Source: Streptantibioticus cattleyicolor NRRL 8057 = DSM 46488 (GTDB lineage: Bacteria; Actinomycetota; Actinomycetes; Streptomycetales; Streptomycetaceae). Taken from it: a stretch of 64,000 nt of DNA. Below are positions 1 to 8,351 of this stretch, piece by piece. Location: the NCBI RefSeq assembly GCF_000240165.1, contig NC_017586.1, forward strand, positions 2,976,001 through 3,040,000, written 5' to 3'. The notes beneath the pieces are model-generated. The model did no database searches. It was not told the DNA's origin and saw only the letters and a program-made list of their open reading frames with translations. Within the stretch, counting starts at the first letter, position 1, and every line of letters begins with the position of its first letter. A program made the translations under genes and the position numbers.

Positions 1-253
1 TCAGGTGGTGGGAGACGGTCGGCTGGGAGACGCCGACGTCGGAGATGTCACACACGCACGCCTCGCCCCCCTCGTGCGAGGCCACGGCGGAGAACAGCCG
101 CAGCCGCACCGGGTCGCCGAGCGCCTTGAACATCCGCGCGGCCTTCTCGGCCTCCCCGGCAGTCATCGGGCGCTCCGTCAACGGCGGGCAGCACGGCACC
201 ACAGCCTGGCCGTCATGAGGCTCGACTAGCGGCAGCACCTTGGCATTCGACAT
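1..253 (-). CDS. arsR: ArsR/SmtB-family metalloid-responsive repressor (3' end off window)
   Basis: The visible 84 residues form the N-terminal half of an ArsR-type winged-helix repressor, which leaves its operator when As(III)/Sb(III) binds. The motif ACVCDIS matches the ELCVCDL metal-binding helix of ArsR, with its CxC pair. It is followed by the recognition-helix start SQPTVSHHL. The N-terminal extension carries another vicinal pair (PCCPPL). The ATG is at 253, inside an operator-like inverted repeat, and no Shine-Dalgarno is visible, so the transcript may be leaderless. The gene runs off the left edge, so its C-terminus and any further ars genes cannot be seen. Family identity is firm; the exact inducer is inferred. 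Confidence 0.88.
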   Translation of the reverse strand, partial: MSNAKVLPLVEPHDGQAVVPCCPPLTERPMTAGEAEKAARMFKALGDPVRLRLFSAVASHEGGEACVCDISDVGVSQPTVSHHL

Positions 254-278
254 ACGTCTATGTTGACACGCTTCGAAT
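245..278. promoter_or_regulatory. ArsR-type operator 1 overlapping the arsR start
   Basis: Inverted repeat ATTCGA (245-250) / TCGAAT (273-278) around the core GTCTATGTTGAC. The same core and arms recur at 1430-1463. The position over the arsR start codon fits autorepression. Binding is inferred. Confidence 0.6.
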
Positions 279-341
279 CAGCGGGCGAGGGGTGGCACCG
301 CTCACATCTGCGGGCCACCCCTGCCGGTCAGCGGCCGGGCG

Positions 342-1415
342 TCACAGTCCGGCTGCGGCCGGGGCCTTGCGGACGTACACGCTCAGCGCGTCGATCACGT
401 ACTCGGCATCCCGGCCGACACCTCGCAGCGTGTTGGAGGCGAAGGACCGCTGGAACTCCAGGCCGAGGTAGACCAGTCCCGGATGGGTGGTGGAGATGCC
501 GCCGCTGTGCAGCGGCATGCCGTGTTCGTCGAGGGCGCCGAGCTTGGCCAGGTAGCCGAGGTGGGGCCGGTATCCGGTCGCGAGCAGCACCACGTCGATC
601 GTCTGGCGGCTCCCGTCTGCCCACACGGCCGCGTCGCCGTCGAGTGCGGTGAACATGGGGCGCCGCTCCAGCTGTCCGCTCTCCAGGGCCGCGCGGTAGC
701 GGCCGGCGTCGAGGACGAGGGTGCCGCCGACGAAGTGGACCAGCCACTCGGGCGGCAGATGGTCGAAGCCTGTGCTCGTCAGCCAGTGGTGCAGGTCCCT
801 GCCGTCACGGATCTGCGGCAGGAACCGCAGCGGGGCGCGGGTGGCCAGGGTCACCGTGGCCACGGCCGCGAGCTCGTGGCCGACCTGGACGGCGGAGTTG
901 CCGCCGCCCACCACCACAACCCGCCTGCCCGCGTACGGTGCGGGGCTGCGGTAGTCGGCGACGTGCAGCAGCTCGCCGGTGAAGCCCTGCTGGCCGGGCA
1001 GGTCCGGCAGCAGTGGATTGCCGAAGGCGCCGCTCGCCGCGACGATCCCGGCCGCACCCAGGCGGCGGCCGTCGGCGGTGTGCAGCACGAAGCCGGCACC
1101 CTCGGCCTCCACCGTCTCGACGCGGGTATGGGTGCGGATCTCGGCGTCCAGGCGCTCCGCGTAGCGAGTGAGGTAGTCGACGACCTCATCGCGGTGCGGG
1201 TAGCGGTCCCCGTCGCCGCCGAAGGACAGGCCCGGCAGCGCGCTGAAGCGGGCGGGCGAGAACAGCGTGAGGCTGTCGTAGTAGTGGGGCCACGAGCCGG
1301 CCGCCCGCCCGGACGCCTCAAGAATCACCGGCGCAAGGCCCCGCTGACGCAAGCCATGCGCGGCGGCCAGCCCGGACTGCCCTCCCCCGATCACCGCGAC
1401 ATCGACGTACTCCAT
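342..1415 (-). CDS. ArsO-like flavin-dependent monooxygenase
   Basis: About 357 aa, a two-dinucleotide-binding flavoprotein of the flavin-containing monooxygenase/ArsO type. It has an N-terminal FAD fold (GGGQSG, about residues 10-15), the GSWPHYYDSL segment typical of this group, and a central NADPH fold (GGGNSA). The ATGYRPH motif near the C-terminus is also typical. Members are often encoded in ars operons and are thought to oxidise metalloid or organic substrates; the substrate here is unknown. I chose ATG at 1415 because GGGGG lies 7 nt upstream; a TTG at 1421 is also in frame. The gene lies downstream of operator 2 and is divergent from the next gene. Confidence 0.82.
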   Translation of the reverse strand: MEYVDVAVIGGGQSGLAAAHGLRQRGLAPVILEASGRAAGSWPHYYDSLTLFSPARFSALPGLSFGGDGDRYPHRDEVVDYLTRYAERLDAEIRTHTRVETVEAEGAGFVLHTADGRRLGAAGIVAASGAFGNPLLPDLPGQQGFTGELLHVADYRSPAPYAGRRVVVVGGGNSAVQVGHELAAVATVTLATRAPLRFLPQIRDGRDLHHWLTSTGFDHLPPEWLVHFVGGTLVLDAGRYRAALESGQLERRPMFTALDGDAAVWADGSRQTIDVVLLATGYRPHLGYLAKLGALDEHGMPLHSGGISTTHPGLVYLGLEFQRSFASNTLRGVGRDAEYVIDALSVYVRKAPAAAGL

Positions 1416-1429
1416 GACCAAACCCCCAG

Positions 1430-1463
1430 ATTCGACAGATGTCTATGTTGACGCTTATCGAAT
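1430..1463. promoter_or_regulatory. ArsR-type operator 2 in the divergent promoter region
   Basis: Inverted repeat ATTCGA (1430-1435) / TCGAAT (1458-1463) with the same core GTCTATGTTGAC as operator 1. On the plus strand TTGACG (1448-1453) and TAATGC (1470-1475), 16 nt apart, form a plausible promoter for the gene at 1521. Its spacer is covered by the operator. A single repressor could therefore silence both divergent units. Confidence 0.6.
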
Positions 1464-1520
1464 CAGGTGTAATGCTGGCGGCGCAAGCTATCGACGCACG
1501 TCGAAACAAGAGGAGTCGCC

Positions 1521-2918
1521 GTGAACGCGCCCACCACCAGCGAGCTGCCCGTCGTCGTCATCGGAGCCGGACCCGCCGGGCTCTCGGCTGCCGCCCATCT
1601 GGCCGAGCGTGGCATCGAGCCGCTGGTCCTGGAGGCAGGCGACCGAGCCGGCGCGGCGGTCCGCGAGTGGAGCCACGTGCGCCTGTTCTCCACCTGGGGC
1701 GAAGTCGTCGACCCGGCCGCCGAGAAGCTCCTCGCCCCCACCGGCTGGGTGCATCCCGACCCGGCGACGTACCCGTCCGGCGGTGACTGGGCCGAGCTGT
1801 ACCTGCAGCCGCTCGCCGACGTCCTCGGCGACCGCGTCCGCACCGGCGCCACCGTCACCGGCGTCTCGCGGGCCGGCCGCGACCGGATCGTCGACGCCGA
1901 CCGCGAGACTCAGCCTTTCGTCGTGCACGTCACCCACACCGACGGCCGCGAGGAGCGGATCTTCGCCCGCGCGGTGATCGATGCCTCCGGCACGTGGACC
2001 ACGCCGTCCCCGGCGGGTGGCAGCGGCTTGCCCGCGCTCGGCGAGAAGGCGGCGGCCGACCGCATCACCTACCGCGTCCCCGACCTCAAGGACTCGGCCG
2101 TCCGCGCCCGGTACGCGGGCAAGCGCACCGCCGTGATCGGCTCGGGCGCATCCGCCTTCACAGCCCTCGCCTACCTCGCCGACCTTGCGAAGTCCGACGA
2201 CGGCGCGGGGACGAAGGCGGTGTGGATCCTGCGCCGTGGCATCTCCGGCTCCACCTTCGGCGGCGGCACCGCCGATGAGCTGCCCGCCCGCGGCGCGCTC
2301 GGCCTGGCCGCGAAGGCCGCCGTCGACGACGGCTACGCCGACGCCGTCACGGGCTTCCGTACGGAAGCCATCGAGCGCGACGGTGAGGGCCGTCTGGTGC
2401 TGGTGGGCGAGGACGGCCGCCGTCTGAAGCCGGTGGACGAGGTGATCGTGCTGACCGGCTTCCGCCCCGACCTGGCCTTCCTGTCCGAAGTGCGCCTGGG
2501 CCTGGACAAGCGCCTGCAGGCCCCGGTCGCCCTCGCGCCGCTGATCGACCCCAACCAGCACTCCTGCGGCACCGTCTACCCCCATGGCCACCGCGAACTG
2601 TCCCACCCCGAGCAGGGCGTCTACCTGGTCGGCATGAAGTCCTACGGCCGCGCCCCGACGTTCCTGGCCATGACCGGCTACGAGCAGGTCCGTTCCGTCG
2701 CCGCCGCCATCTCCGGCGACCTCGAATCCGCCGACAACGTCGAACTCACCCTCCCCGAGACCGGAGTCTGCGGCGGCGCCGGACTCTTCGACGCCCCCGA
2801 GGCCGACCAAAGCGGCGGGGGCTGCTGCGCGCCTGCGCCGCAGCTGGTCCAGATCGGCGCCCCGGCCGCCGTCCCTGCGGCCCCCGAGGGGCCGGCGGGC
2901 GGCTGCTGCGGCTCGTGA
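1521..2918 (+). CDS. FAD-dependent oxidoreductase with cysteine-pair-rich C-terminal tail
   Basis: 465 aa. GTG start with GAGGAG 6 nt upstream. The N-terminal Rossmann motif GAGPAG (about residues 15-20) and the second nucleotide motif GSGASA (about 210) define a thioredoxin-reductase/monooxygenase-like flavoprotein; LTGFRPD is the usual C-terminal ATG-type motif. After the catalytic fold, about 50 residues contain CGG, GGCCAP and a terminal GGCCGS, so single and vicinal cysteines sit in a Gly/Pro/Ala-rich tail. Vicinal thiols bind As(III), so a metalloid-handling role fits the ArsR operator upstream and the coupled exporter downstream; this is inference. The stop overlaps the next start (GTGA). 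Confidence 0.8.
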   Translation: MNAPTTSELPVVVIGAGPAGLSAAAHLAERGIEPLVLEAGDRAGAAVREWSHVRLFSTWGEVVDPAAEKLLAPTGWVHPDPATYPSGGDWAELYLQPLADVLGDRVRTGATVTGVSRAGRDRIVDADRETQPFVVHVTHTDGREERIFARAVIDASGTWTTPSPAGGSGLPALGEKAAADRITYRVPDLKDSAVRARYAGKRTAVIGSGASAFTALAYLADLAKSDDGAGTKAVWILRRGISGSTFGGGTADELPARGALGLAAKAAVDDGYADAVTGFRTEAIERDGEGRLVLVGEDGRRLKPVDEVIVLTGFRPDLAFLSEVRLGLDKRLQAPVALAPLIDPNQHSCGTVYPHGHRELSHPEQGVYLVGMKSYGRAPTFLAMTGYEQVRSVAAAISGDLESADNVELTLPETGVCGGAGLFDAPEADQSGGGCCAPAPQLVQIGAPAAVPAAPEGPAGGCCGS

Positions 2919-4159
2919 CCATTCCCGGCACTCAAGTCGGCGGGGTTGCGACCGGATCGGGGGACCGGTCGCGGCCCCGCGCAGCCCTGCCCGCCCTCTG
3001 CCTGACGCAGATCACCAGCTGGGGCATCGTCTACTACGCCTTTCCGGTGCTCAATCCGCAGATCACCGTCGCGACAGGCTGGCCGGCGGGAGCGACTACC
3101 GCCGCCTTCTCGCTCGGCCTGGTCGTCTCCGCCCTCGCCGGGATCCGCGTCGGCCGGATCCTCGACCACCGCGGCCCCCGGACGGTCATGACGACCGGCT
3201 CCGTCCTCGGCACCCTCAGCCTGATGACCATCGCCCTGGCACCCAACCTGCCCACGTTCTTCCTGGGTTGGGCCATCGCCGGCCTCGCGATGGCCACGAC
3301 GTTCTACCAGCCCGCCTTCGCCGCGCTCACCCGCTGGCACGCCCCCAACCACGTGAGGGCCCTGACGATCGTCACCCTCGCCGGCGGGCTCGCCTCCACC
3401 GTCTTCGCACCCCTGACCGCGCTCCTCGCCGACCATCTGCCCTGGCGGCACACCTACCTGGCGCTCGCCGCCCTCCTCGCCGTCGTCACCATCCCAGCAC
3501 ACGCGCTGGCACTGCGCGCCCCCTGGCCCGATGCCCCGCCCGCCCAGGACCGGACCGCAGCACAGACCGCGCGGGTGACACGCAGCCGACCGTTCTGGCT
3601 GCTCGCCACCGCCTTCACCTTGTCGGCGTTCGCGATGTACGCCGTCGTCATCGCACTCGTGCCCCTCCTGCTAGAGCGCGGCTACACCACCAGCCAGGCC
3701 GCCTGGGTTCTCGGCCTCGGCGGCGCCGGACAAACCCTCGGCCGAAGCCTGTACGCCGCACTCGCCCGCCACACCACCGTGACAACCCGCACGACCACAC
3801 TCATCACCTTCGGCGGTCTCACCACCGCCGCCTTCGCCCTCGTACCAGGGCCGTACATCCTCATCGTCGCCGTCTCCATCGCAGCCGGCATGATCCGCGG
3901 CAACCTCACCCTCCTCCAGGCCACCGCCATCACCGACCGGTGGGGCACCAGCCACTACGGACACCTCTCAGCAATCCTTGCCGCACCGGCGACCACCGCG
4001 GCAGCCCTGGCACCCTTCGCCGGAGCCGTCCTCGCCGTGCCTCTCGGCGGCTACACCCACCTCCTCGGCCTCCTGGCCGCCGTCTCACTTACCGCCGCAT
4101 TCACCGCACCCTGGACAAACCCTCTCAGCACCGAGCACCAGACGCCCCAGCTCAATTGA
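2915..4159 (+). CDS. MFS exporter of the ars-like operon
   Basis: 414 aa, about 12 hydrophobic spans in two halves of six separated by a charged loop near residue 205. The MFS loop motif between TM2 and TM3 is recognisable (GRILDHRGPR). The GTG start overlaps the upstream stop by four bases and lacks its own strong ribosome-binding site, so translation is probably coupled to the flavoprotein. ArsK-type arsenite exporters belong to the MFS. The operon context suggests efflux of the product of the preceding enzyme, but substrate cannot be read from sequence. Nothing is visible immediately downstream that would extend the operon. Confidence 0.82.
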   Translation: MTIPGTQVGGVATGSGDRSRPRAALPALCLTQITSWGIVYYAFPVLNPQITVATGWPAGATTAAFSLGLVVSALAGIRVGRILDHRGPRTVMTTGSVLGTLSLMTIALAPNLPTFFLGWAIAGLAMATTFYQPAFAALTRWHAPNHVRALTIVTLAGGLASTVFAPLTALLADHLPWRHTYLALAALLAVVTIPAHALALRAPWPDAPPAQDRTAAQTARVTRSRPFWLLATAFTLSAFAMYAVVIALVPLLLERGYTTSQAAWVLGLGGAGQTLGRSLYAALARHTTVTTRTTTLITFGGLTTAAFALVPGPYILIVAVSIAAGMIRGNLTLLQATAITDRWGTSHYGHLSAILAAPATTAAALAPFAGAVLAVPLGGYTHLLGLLAAVSLTAAFTAPWTNPLSTEHQTPQLN

Positions 4160-4443
4160 GACTGGACCACCTGCTGAATGCTGTGACTCGTCGGACCGGG
4201 ACATTCCGATTGCGAGCCTCACGCCCGTTTGTGGGAATCCCCCAAGAGCGTCCTCGACCACGCGCCCTTGGTGAACCGTGGACGCGACCCGGGGATCTTC
4301 CACTCATCGCCCAACGGCATCCACCCGCTTGTCCACCGCTCTGCACGCTCGCTGCACGCGTGTCCACCGGTTGTCCACCGGTGGCGATCACGCTGCTCAA
4401 GAAGAGCTAGCCCATCGCCATGTATTGATCTTGAAAAACGCAA
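4160..4443. other. Intergenic stretch between MFS gene and tRNA-Thr
   Basis: No supportable gene. The only structure I see is a cluster of TGTCCACC repeats at 4329-4383, listed separately. Short open frames here lack ribosome-binding sites and codon bias. Confidence 0.5.
4329..4383 (+). repeat. Three DnaA-box-like TGTCCACC repeats
   Basis: TTGTCCACC at 4329, GTGTCCACC at 4360 and TTGTCCACC at 4371. The last two form a direct repeat of TGTCCACCGGT. A further small direct repeat, CTGCACGC, lies between them. Each is one base from the Streptomyces DnaA box TTGTCCACA. Function unknown. Confidence 0.45.
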
Positions 4444-4476
4444 AACCCCAGGTCGGCGGGTAGCCGACCTGGGGTT
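4444..4476 (-). terminator. Rho-independent terminator of tRNA-Thr
   Basis: Perfect 14-bp stem AACCCCAGGTCGGC / GCCGACCTGGGGTT with a 5-nt loop. On the minus strand it is followed by T-rich sequence (TTGCGTTTTTC). It lies directly downstream of the tRNA. Confidence 0.88.
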
Positions 4477-4482
4477 CCTCGG

Positions 4483-4556
4483 AGCCGCCTTCGGGATTCG
4501 AACCCGAGACCTACGCATTACGAGTGCGTCGCTCTGGCCGACTGAGCTAAGGCGGC
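4483..4556 (-). tRNA. tRNA-Thr (anticodon CGT)
   Basis: Full cloverleaf on the minus strand: acceptor GCCGCCT/AGGCGGC, D-arm GCTC..GAGC, anticodon stem ACGCA/TGCGT around loop CTCGTAA, and T-arm TCGGG-TTCGAAT-CCCGA. Anticodon CGT reads ACG (Thr). No CCA is encoded. It separates the ars-like cluster from the conserved core and could mark an island edge. Confidence 0.96.
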
Positions 4557-4641
4557 GTGCTGCGGGCCCGTAGGGGGACCGCAACGGCGCCAAGTCTACA
4601 CATGTCGGCGGGGTGGTCCGTACGCGGGGCGGGGGGTGGGG

Positions 4642-6234
4642 TCAGGTGCAGCGGAGGTCGGGGTGCGGGGGGCGGCCGGTGAGGAGGTAGACGTTGACGG
4701 CGGTGTCGACGCAGTCGCTGCCGGTGACGTAGGCGGTGTGGCCGTCGCCGTCGTAGGTGATCAGGTGGCCGGAGGAGAGCTGGGCGGCGAGGGAGCGGGC
4801 CCAGGGGTACGGGGTGGCGGGGTCGCGGGTGGTGCCGACGACGACGATCGGGGCGGCGCCCTTGGCCTCGATGCGCTCGGGGCGTCCGGTGGGCTTCACC
4901 GGCCAGGACGCGCAGCTCAGGCTCATCCAGGCGAAGCCGGTGCCGAAGTGCGGGGACGCCTTGCGGAAGGAGGGCAGGGCGGCTTCGACGGCGGCCGGGC
5001 CGTTGGTGGCGGCGGGCAGGTCGAGGCAGTTCACGGCGGTGTTGGCGTACATGAGGTTGGCGTACGTACCGTTCGGGCCGCGTTCGTAGTACTGGTCGGA
5101 GAGGGCGAGCAGGGGGGTGCCGTCACCGGAGTTGGCGGCGGTCAGGGCGGCGCGCAGCAGCGGCCACATCTCCTTGGAGTACATCGCCTCGGTCAGGCCG
5201 GTGGTGCCGAGGGCTTCGACGAGGCGGCGGTTGCCGGCCGGGAGGGGGTGGGCGTCGAGGTTCTTCAGGAAGTGGTCGATGTAGGCGCCGGCGGCCTCGG
5301 TGGTGGTGCCCATGGGGCAGTCGGAGTGGGCCACGCAGTCCTTGGCGAACGCCTGGAACGCGGTCTCGAAGCCCGCCGCCTGCTGGCGTCCGGTCTCCAA
5401 CGCGGTGAGCGTCGGGTCCATCGCGCCGTCGAGCACCATGCGGCCGACCCGGGACGGGAAGAGGCCGGCGTAGGTGGCGCCCAGGAAGGTGCCGTAGGAC
5501 TTGCCGACGTAGGTGAGCTTCGCGTCGCCGAGCAGGGCGCGCAGTACGTCCATGTCGCGCGCCGACTCCACGGTGCTGACGTGCGGCAGCAGCTTGGCGG
5601 AACGTCGCCGGCAACCGGCCGAGAACCGCTGGTCGGCGGTGACCACGGCGTCCTCCTCGGTCGGGGAGTCGGGGGTGATGTCGGTCTGGGTGTAGGCGTC
5701 CATCTCAGCGTCGGTCAGGCAGGTGACCGGGGCGCTGCGGGCCACGCCGCGCGGGTCGACGGCGACCATGTCGTACTGGGCGCGTACCGGCGCGGGGTAG
5801 CGGACGGCGGCGTCGGCGAGGTAGTCGATCGCCGAGCCGCCCGGTCCGCCCGGGTTGACCAGCAGGGAACCGAGGCGTTCGCCCGGGCCGGTGGCCTTCT
5901 TGCGGGAGACGGCGAGCCGGATGTCGCCGGCCGAGGGGTGGCCGTAGTCCAGCGGCACCCGCATCGTGGCGCACTCGAAGCCTTGCGGCTGACACCCTTG
6001 CCAGCTCAGTTTCTGCTGGTAGTACGGGGTGAGCGCGGACGGGATCGCGGCGGGCAGCGGGGCCAGCGAGGCGGTCCGGTCCGGACGGGACGGCGCGGTG
6101 GTGCCGGTTTCCGCCCGGGACCCGGTGTCGTGCTGCCCGGAGCCGTTCGAGGCGCAGCCGGCCAGCAGCAGTCCGGCGACGGCGAGCGCGATCCCCGGGG
6201 TGCGGAGCGGGCGGGCGGTGTCGTTGAGTGGCAA
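4642..6234 (-). CDS. Secreted alpha/beta-hydrolase lipoprotein, tripeptidyl aminopeptidase (TAP) type
   Basis: 530 aa. TTG start with GGGAGG 5-6 nt upstream. The N-terminal lipoprotein signal has lipobox LLLAGC, so the protein should be exported and lipidated. The nucleophile elbow GKSYG (about residues 245-249) sits in an alpha/beta-hydrolase fold with an oxyanion segment NPGGPGGS. The catalytic histidine is probably in DGDGHTAY, near the C-terminal TAP-like domain. Relatives release N-terminal tripeptides or hydrolyse small esters and amides. Cysteines near both ends could form disulfides. It is transcribed leftwards and stands alone. Confidence 0.88.
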   Translation of the reverse strand: MPLNDTARPLRTPGIALAVAGLLLAGCASNGSGQHDTGSRAETGTTAPSRPDRTASLAPLPAAIPSALTPYYQQKLSWQGCQPQGFECATMRVPLDYGHPSAGDIRLAVSRKKATGPGERLGSLLVNPGGPGGSAIDYLADAAVRYPAPVRAQYDMVAVDPRGVARSAPVTCLTDAEMDAYTQTDITPDSPTEEDAVVTADQRFSAGCRRRSAKLLPHVSTVESARDMDVLRALLGDAKLTYVGKSYGTFLGATYAGLFPSRVGRMVLDGAMDPTLTALETGRQQAAGFETAFQAFAKDCVAHSDCPMGTTTEAAGAYIDHFLKNLDAHPLPAGNRRLVEALGTTGLTEAMYSKEMWPLLRAALTAANSGDGTPLLALSDQYYERGPNGTYANLMYANTAVNCLDLPAATNGPAAVEAALPSFRKASPHFGTGFAWMSLSCASWPVKPTGRPERIEAKGAAPIVVVGTTRDPATPYPWARSLAAQLSSGHLITYDGDGHTAYVTGSDCVDTAVNVYLLTGRPPHPDLRCT

Positions 6235-6351
6235 GGAGTCCTCCCGTCGGGTCCCGCGAGCGTATCCACACCATGACGTGCGACGGGTGGCCTGCGTGCC
6301 TTTTCGTCCTCTTACGAGCTCTTACGAGTGATCCTCGCCGGGACGGGCTGG

Positions 6352-7695
6352 TCAGCCGGTGGTGTCCTCGTCCGGCTCCGGCGGCCTGGCGACGGGACGG
6401 TGCGCGGGCTTCGGGGCCTTCGGGGGCTTCACGGGCCTCGCGGGCTTCGCGGCCTTCGGTGGCTTGGGAGGCTTCGGCGCGGCCGGGGCCTTGGGTCGCG
6501 CCGGCGGCTTGACGGGGACGGGCGGCTTCGGCGGGTGCGGGGGCTTGCGGTCCAGCGGGTGCGCGGCCACGGCCGGACGGCGGACCGGATCGCGTCCGGC
6601 CGACGGCGGGCGGCGCACCGGTACCCTCCGGACGGGCGGTGCCGGACGGACCCGGCCGCCCGGCCCCTTCGGCGCCGCGAACTCCTCGGTGAGGTAGCCG
6701 GAGACCAGCGCCAGCTGCCGGCGCCGCGCACTCCCGGCGCCGGGCTGCGGCAGCACGTGGTCGAGGAACCGCACCCGGGCGCCGATCCGGCGCAACGCGG
6801 TGAGCAGCCGCATCGCCGCGCTGCGCTGCCGTTGCTCCGTGGCGGCGGTGGTCAGCAGCACGTGCGGCCGACCGCCCGGCGGTACCGGACCGGTGGGTAC
6901 GGTGACGGCGCCGCCGCCGTCGTACGTACCCGAGACGCCGACGGCCGCCCGGTAGCGGTCGGGGTGCGCGAGAGCGGCACGCAGGGCGCACGGCGCGTAC
7001 GGTCCCACGCCCAGCACCGCGCGGGCGTCCCGGCCGGCCACCACGCGGTAGCGCCGGGCGGCCTCGTCCATCGCCGCCACCGGATCGGCGCCGCAGTCGC
7101 GCGGTACGACCACCACGAACGGGTCGGCCAGCCCCCGCGCGGTGTGCCGGACGAACGCCGGGTACAGCTCCTCACGTTCCGGCGCGGTGGCCGGCAGGTA
7201 GGCCACGACCAGCGGGAACGCCACCTTGCGGGCGTTGGGGCCGGCGTACTGCGGGGGCAGCCAGACCCGGGTGCCGTCCGCGAGTTCGGCCAGGCTGCCC
7301 CCGGCGGGGCGGGCCACCTCGCGCGGGGCGGACGGACGCGCCGGCCGCGCCGCCGGACGCCCGGCCGGCGGGGCGGGGTGGGGCGCGGCGGCCATGACGG
7401 TACGGGGCTGGGTGGCGCGGCCGTACGGCAGGTTGAGGGCGACCGCGACGGCCCCGGTGAGGGCGAGCACGGCTCCGGCGGTACGCACCACCGCGGCGCG
7501 GTAGTTGACCGGCAACTCGTAGGTCCGCCCGGCGCGTTCGGCCGCCCAGCGGACCGCCGCGGCCCGGGCGAGCAGGACCGTCCCGCCCACGCCGACCGCG
7601 AGCACGACCGCACCGAACACCCAGGCCGCCAAAGACACCCACCACCCCGCAGCAACGACAGACCCGCCACCGCCCGACGACGGCGTGCAAGCCAT
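6352..7695 (-). CDS. Membrane-anchored esterase-D/antigen-85-like protein lacking the catalytic serine
   Basis: 447 aa from ATG 7695, which has GGGAGGGG just upstream. Two N-terminal membrane spans (about residues 17-42 and 66-88) lead to an alpha/beta-hydrolase region of the esterase D/PHB-depolymerase-like group (LPPQYAG, VVVVPRDCGAD, LAHPDRYRAAVGVSGTYDG). The place where the family has GxSxGG reads GVGPYA, so the nucleophilic serine is absent. The protein is therefore probably not a normal esterase. The C-terminal 75 residues are Pro/Lys/Ala-rich (PKPPKPPK type) and may contact the wall. It follows holB in the same direction after a 650-bp gap. Confidence 0.72.
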   Translation of the reverse strand: MACTPSSGGGGSVVAAGWWVSLAAWVFGAVVLAVGVGGTVLLARAAAVRWAAERAGRTYELPVNYRAAVVRTAGAVLALTGAVAVALNLPYGRATQPRTVMAAAPHPAPPAGRPAARPARPSAPREVARPAGGSLAELADGTRVWLPPQYAGPNARKVAFPLVVAYLPATAPEREELYPAFVRHTARGLADPFVVVVPRDCGADPVAAMDEAARRYRVVAGRDARAVLGVGPYAPCALRAALAHPDRYRAAVGVSGTYDGGGAVTVPTGPVPPGGRPHVLLTTAATEQRQRSAAMRLLTALRRIGARVRFLDHVLPQPGAGSARRRQLALVSGYLTEEFAAPKGPGGRVRPAPPVRRVPVRRPPSAGRDPVRRPAVAAHPLDRKPPHPPKPPVPVKPPARPKAPAAPKPPKPPKAAKPARPVKPPKAPKPAHRPVARPPEPDEDTTG

Positions 7696-8351
7696 CCCCT
7701 CCCACCCCGCCCACCCAACCGCCCCGCCCCGATCACCACCCGAACGCCACGCCCCCCGTAGGCCCTCCGGGTGCCCCCGCTCCGGCCGAACGCGGCAGCC
7801 TCCGGCGGCCCAGCGCCCGCCCCGCCCGGTGGCGTGCACCGACGCCACGGCGGGCCCACCCGTCCAGGCCCGGGTCGGCGCCCACGGCGGAGTGACCGTT
7901 CCGGTTGCGCGTACCGCCTGGCGGCCCCAGCGCCCGCCCCGCCCGTGGCCGTACCGTCCCACCCGGTGGCACGCACCGACGCCAGGGCGAGCCCACCGGC
8001 GCCCACGGCGAAGTGCCGTGCCGGTTGCGCGTACCGCCGTCGTCCACGCCGCCGATGGCACGTGACCAACGGCCCGTACGCCGCCGAAGCCGACACCGGA
8101 GCGGGGACCACGCCCGGCCCACGCATCCGGCTCTCGGTCGGCGCCACAGCGGCAGCGGAACGCGGCGGGGAAACAGAAGACACGGGCGGACCGCTGCGCC
8201 GGTGTACGTACCCGGTGGCCCCAGCGTCCGCTTCCCGTGGGCGTACCGACCCGCCCGGTGGTGCGCAGCGACGCCCGGGCCCGGCCCGTGCACCCCGGGC
8301 CCGCCCCGGCGCGGGGAACGCCGTGTCCTTCGGCGGCGCTCGGCGGCGGGG
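7696..8351. other. Gene-poor gap between esterase-like gene and holB
   Basis: No convincing gene in either direction; all frames stay open only because of the very high GC. The main content is a degenerate repeat array (listed separately). Confidence 0.55.
7804..8285. repeat. Degenerate tandem repeats of about 120 bp
   Basis: Units at 7804-7918 and 7919-8038 share CCAGCGCCCGCCCCGCCC, GCACCGACGCCA, GGCGCCCACGGCG and CCGGTTGCGCGTACCGCC in the same order. A shorter, more diverged copy lies at 8212-8285 (CCCAGCGTCCG, then CCGCCCGGTGG). This is a non-coding tandem array of unknown role. Confidence 0.65.

Noticed and set aside
4636-6276. 546-codon plus-strand frame opposite the TAP lipoprotein gene
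   Set aside because: Gly/Val repeats with no recognisable domain, while the minus-strand gene has a lipobox and catalytic motifs.
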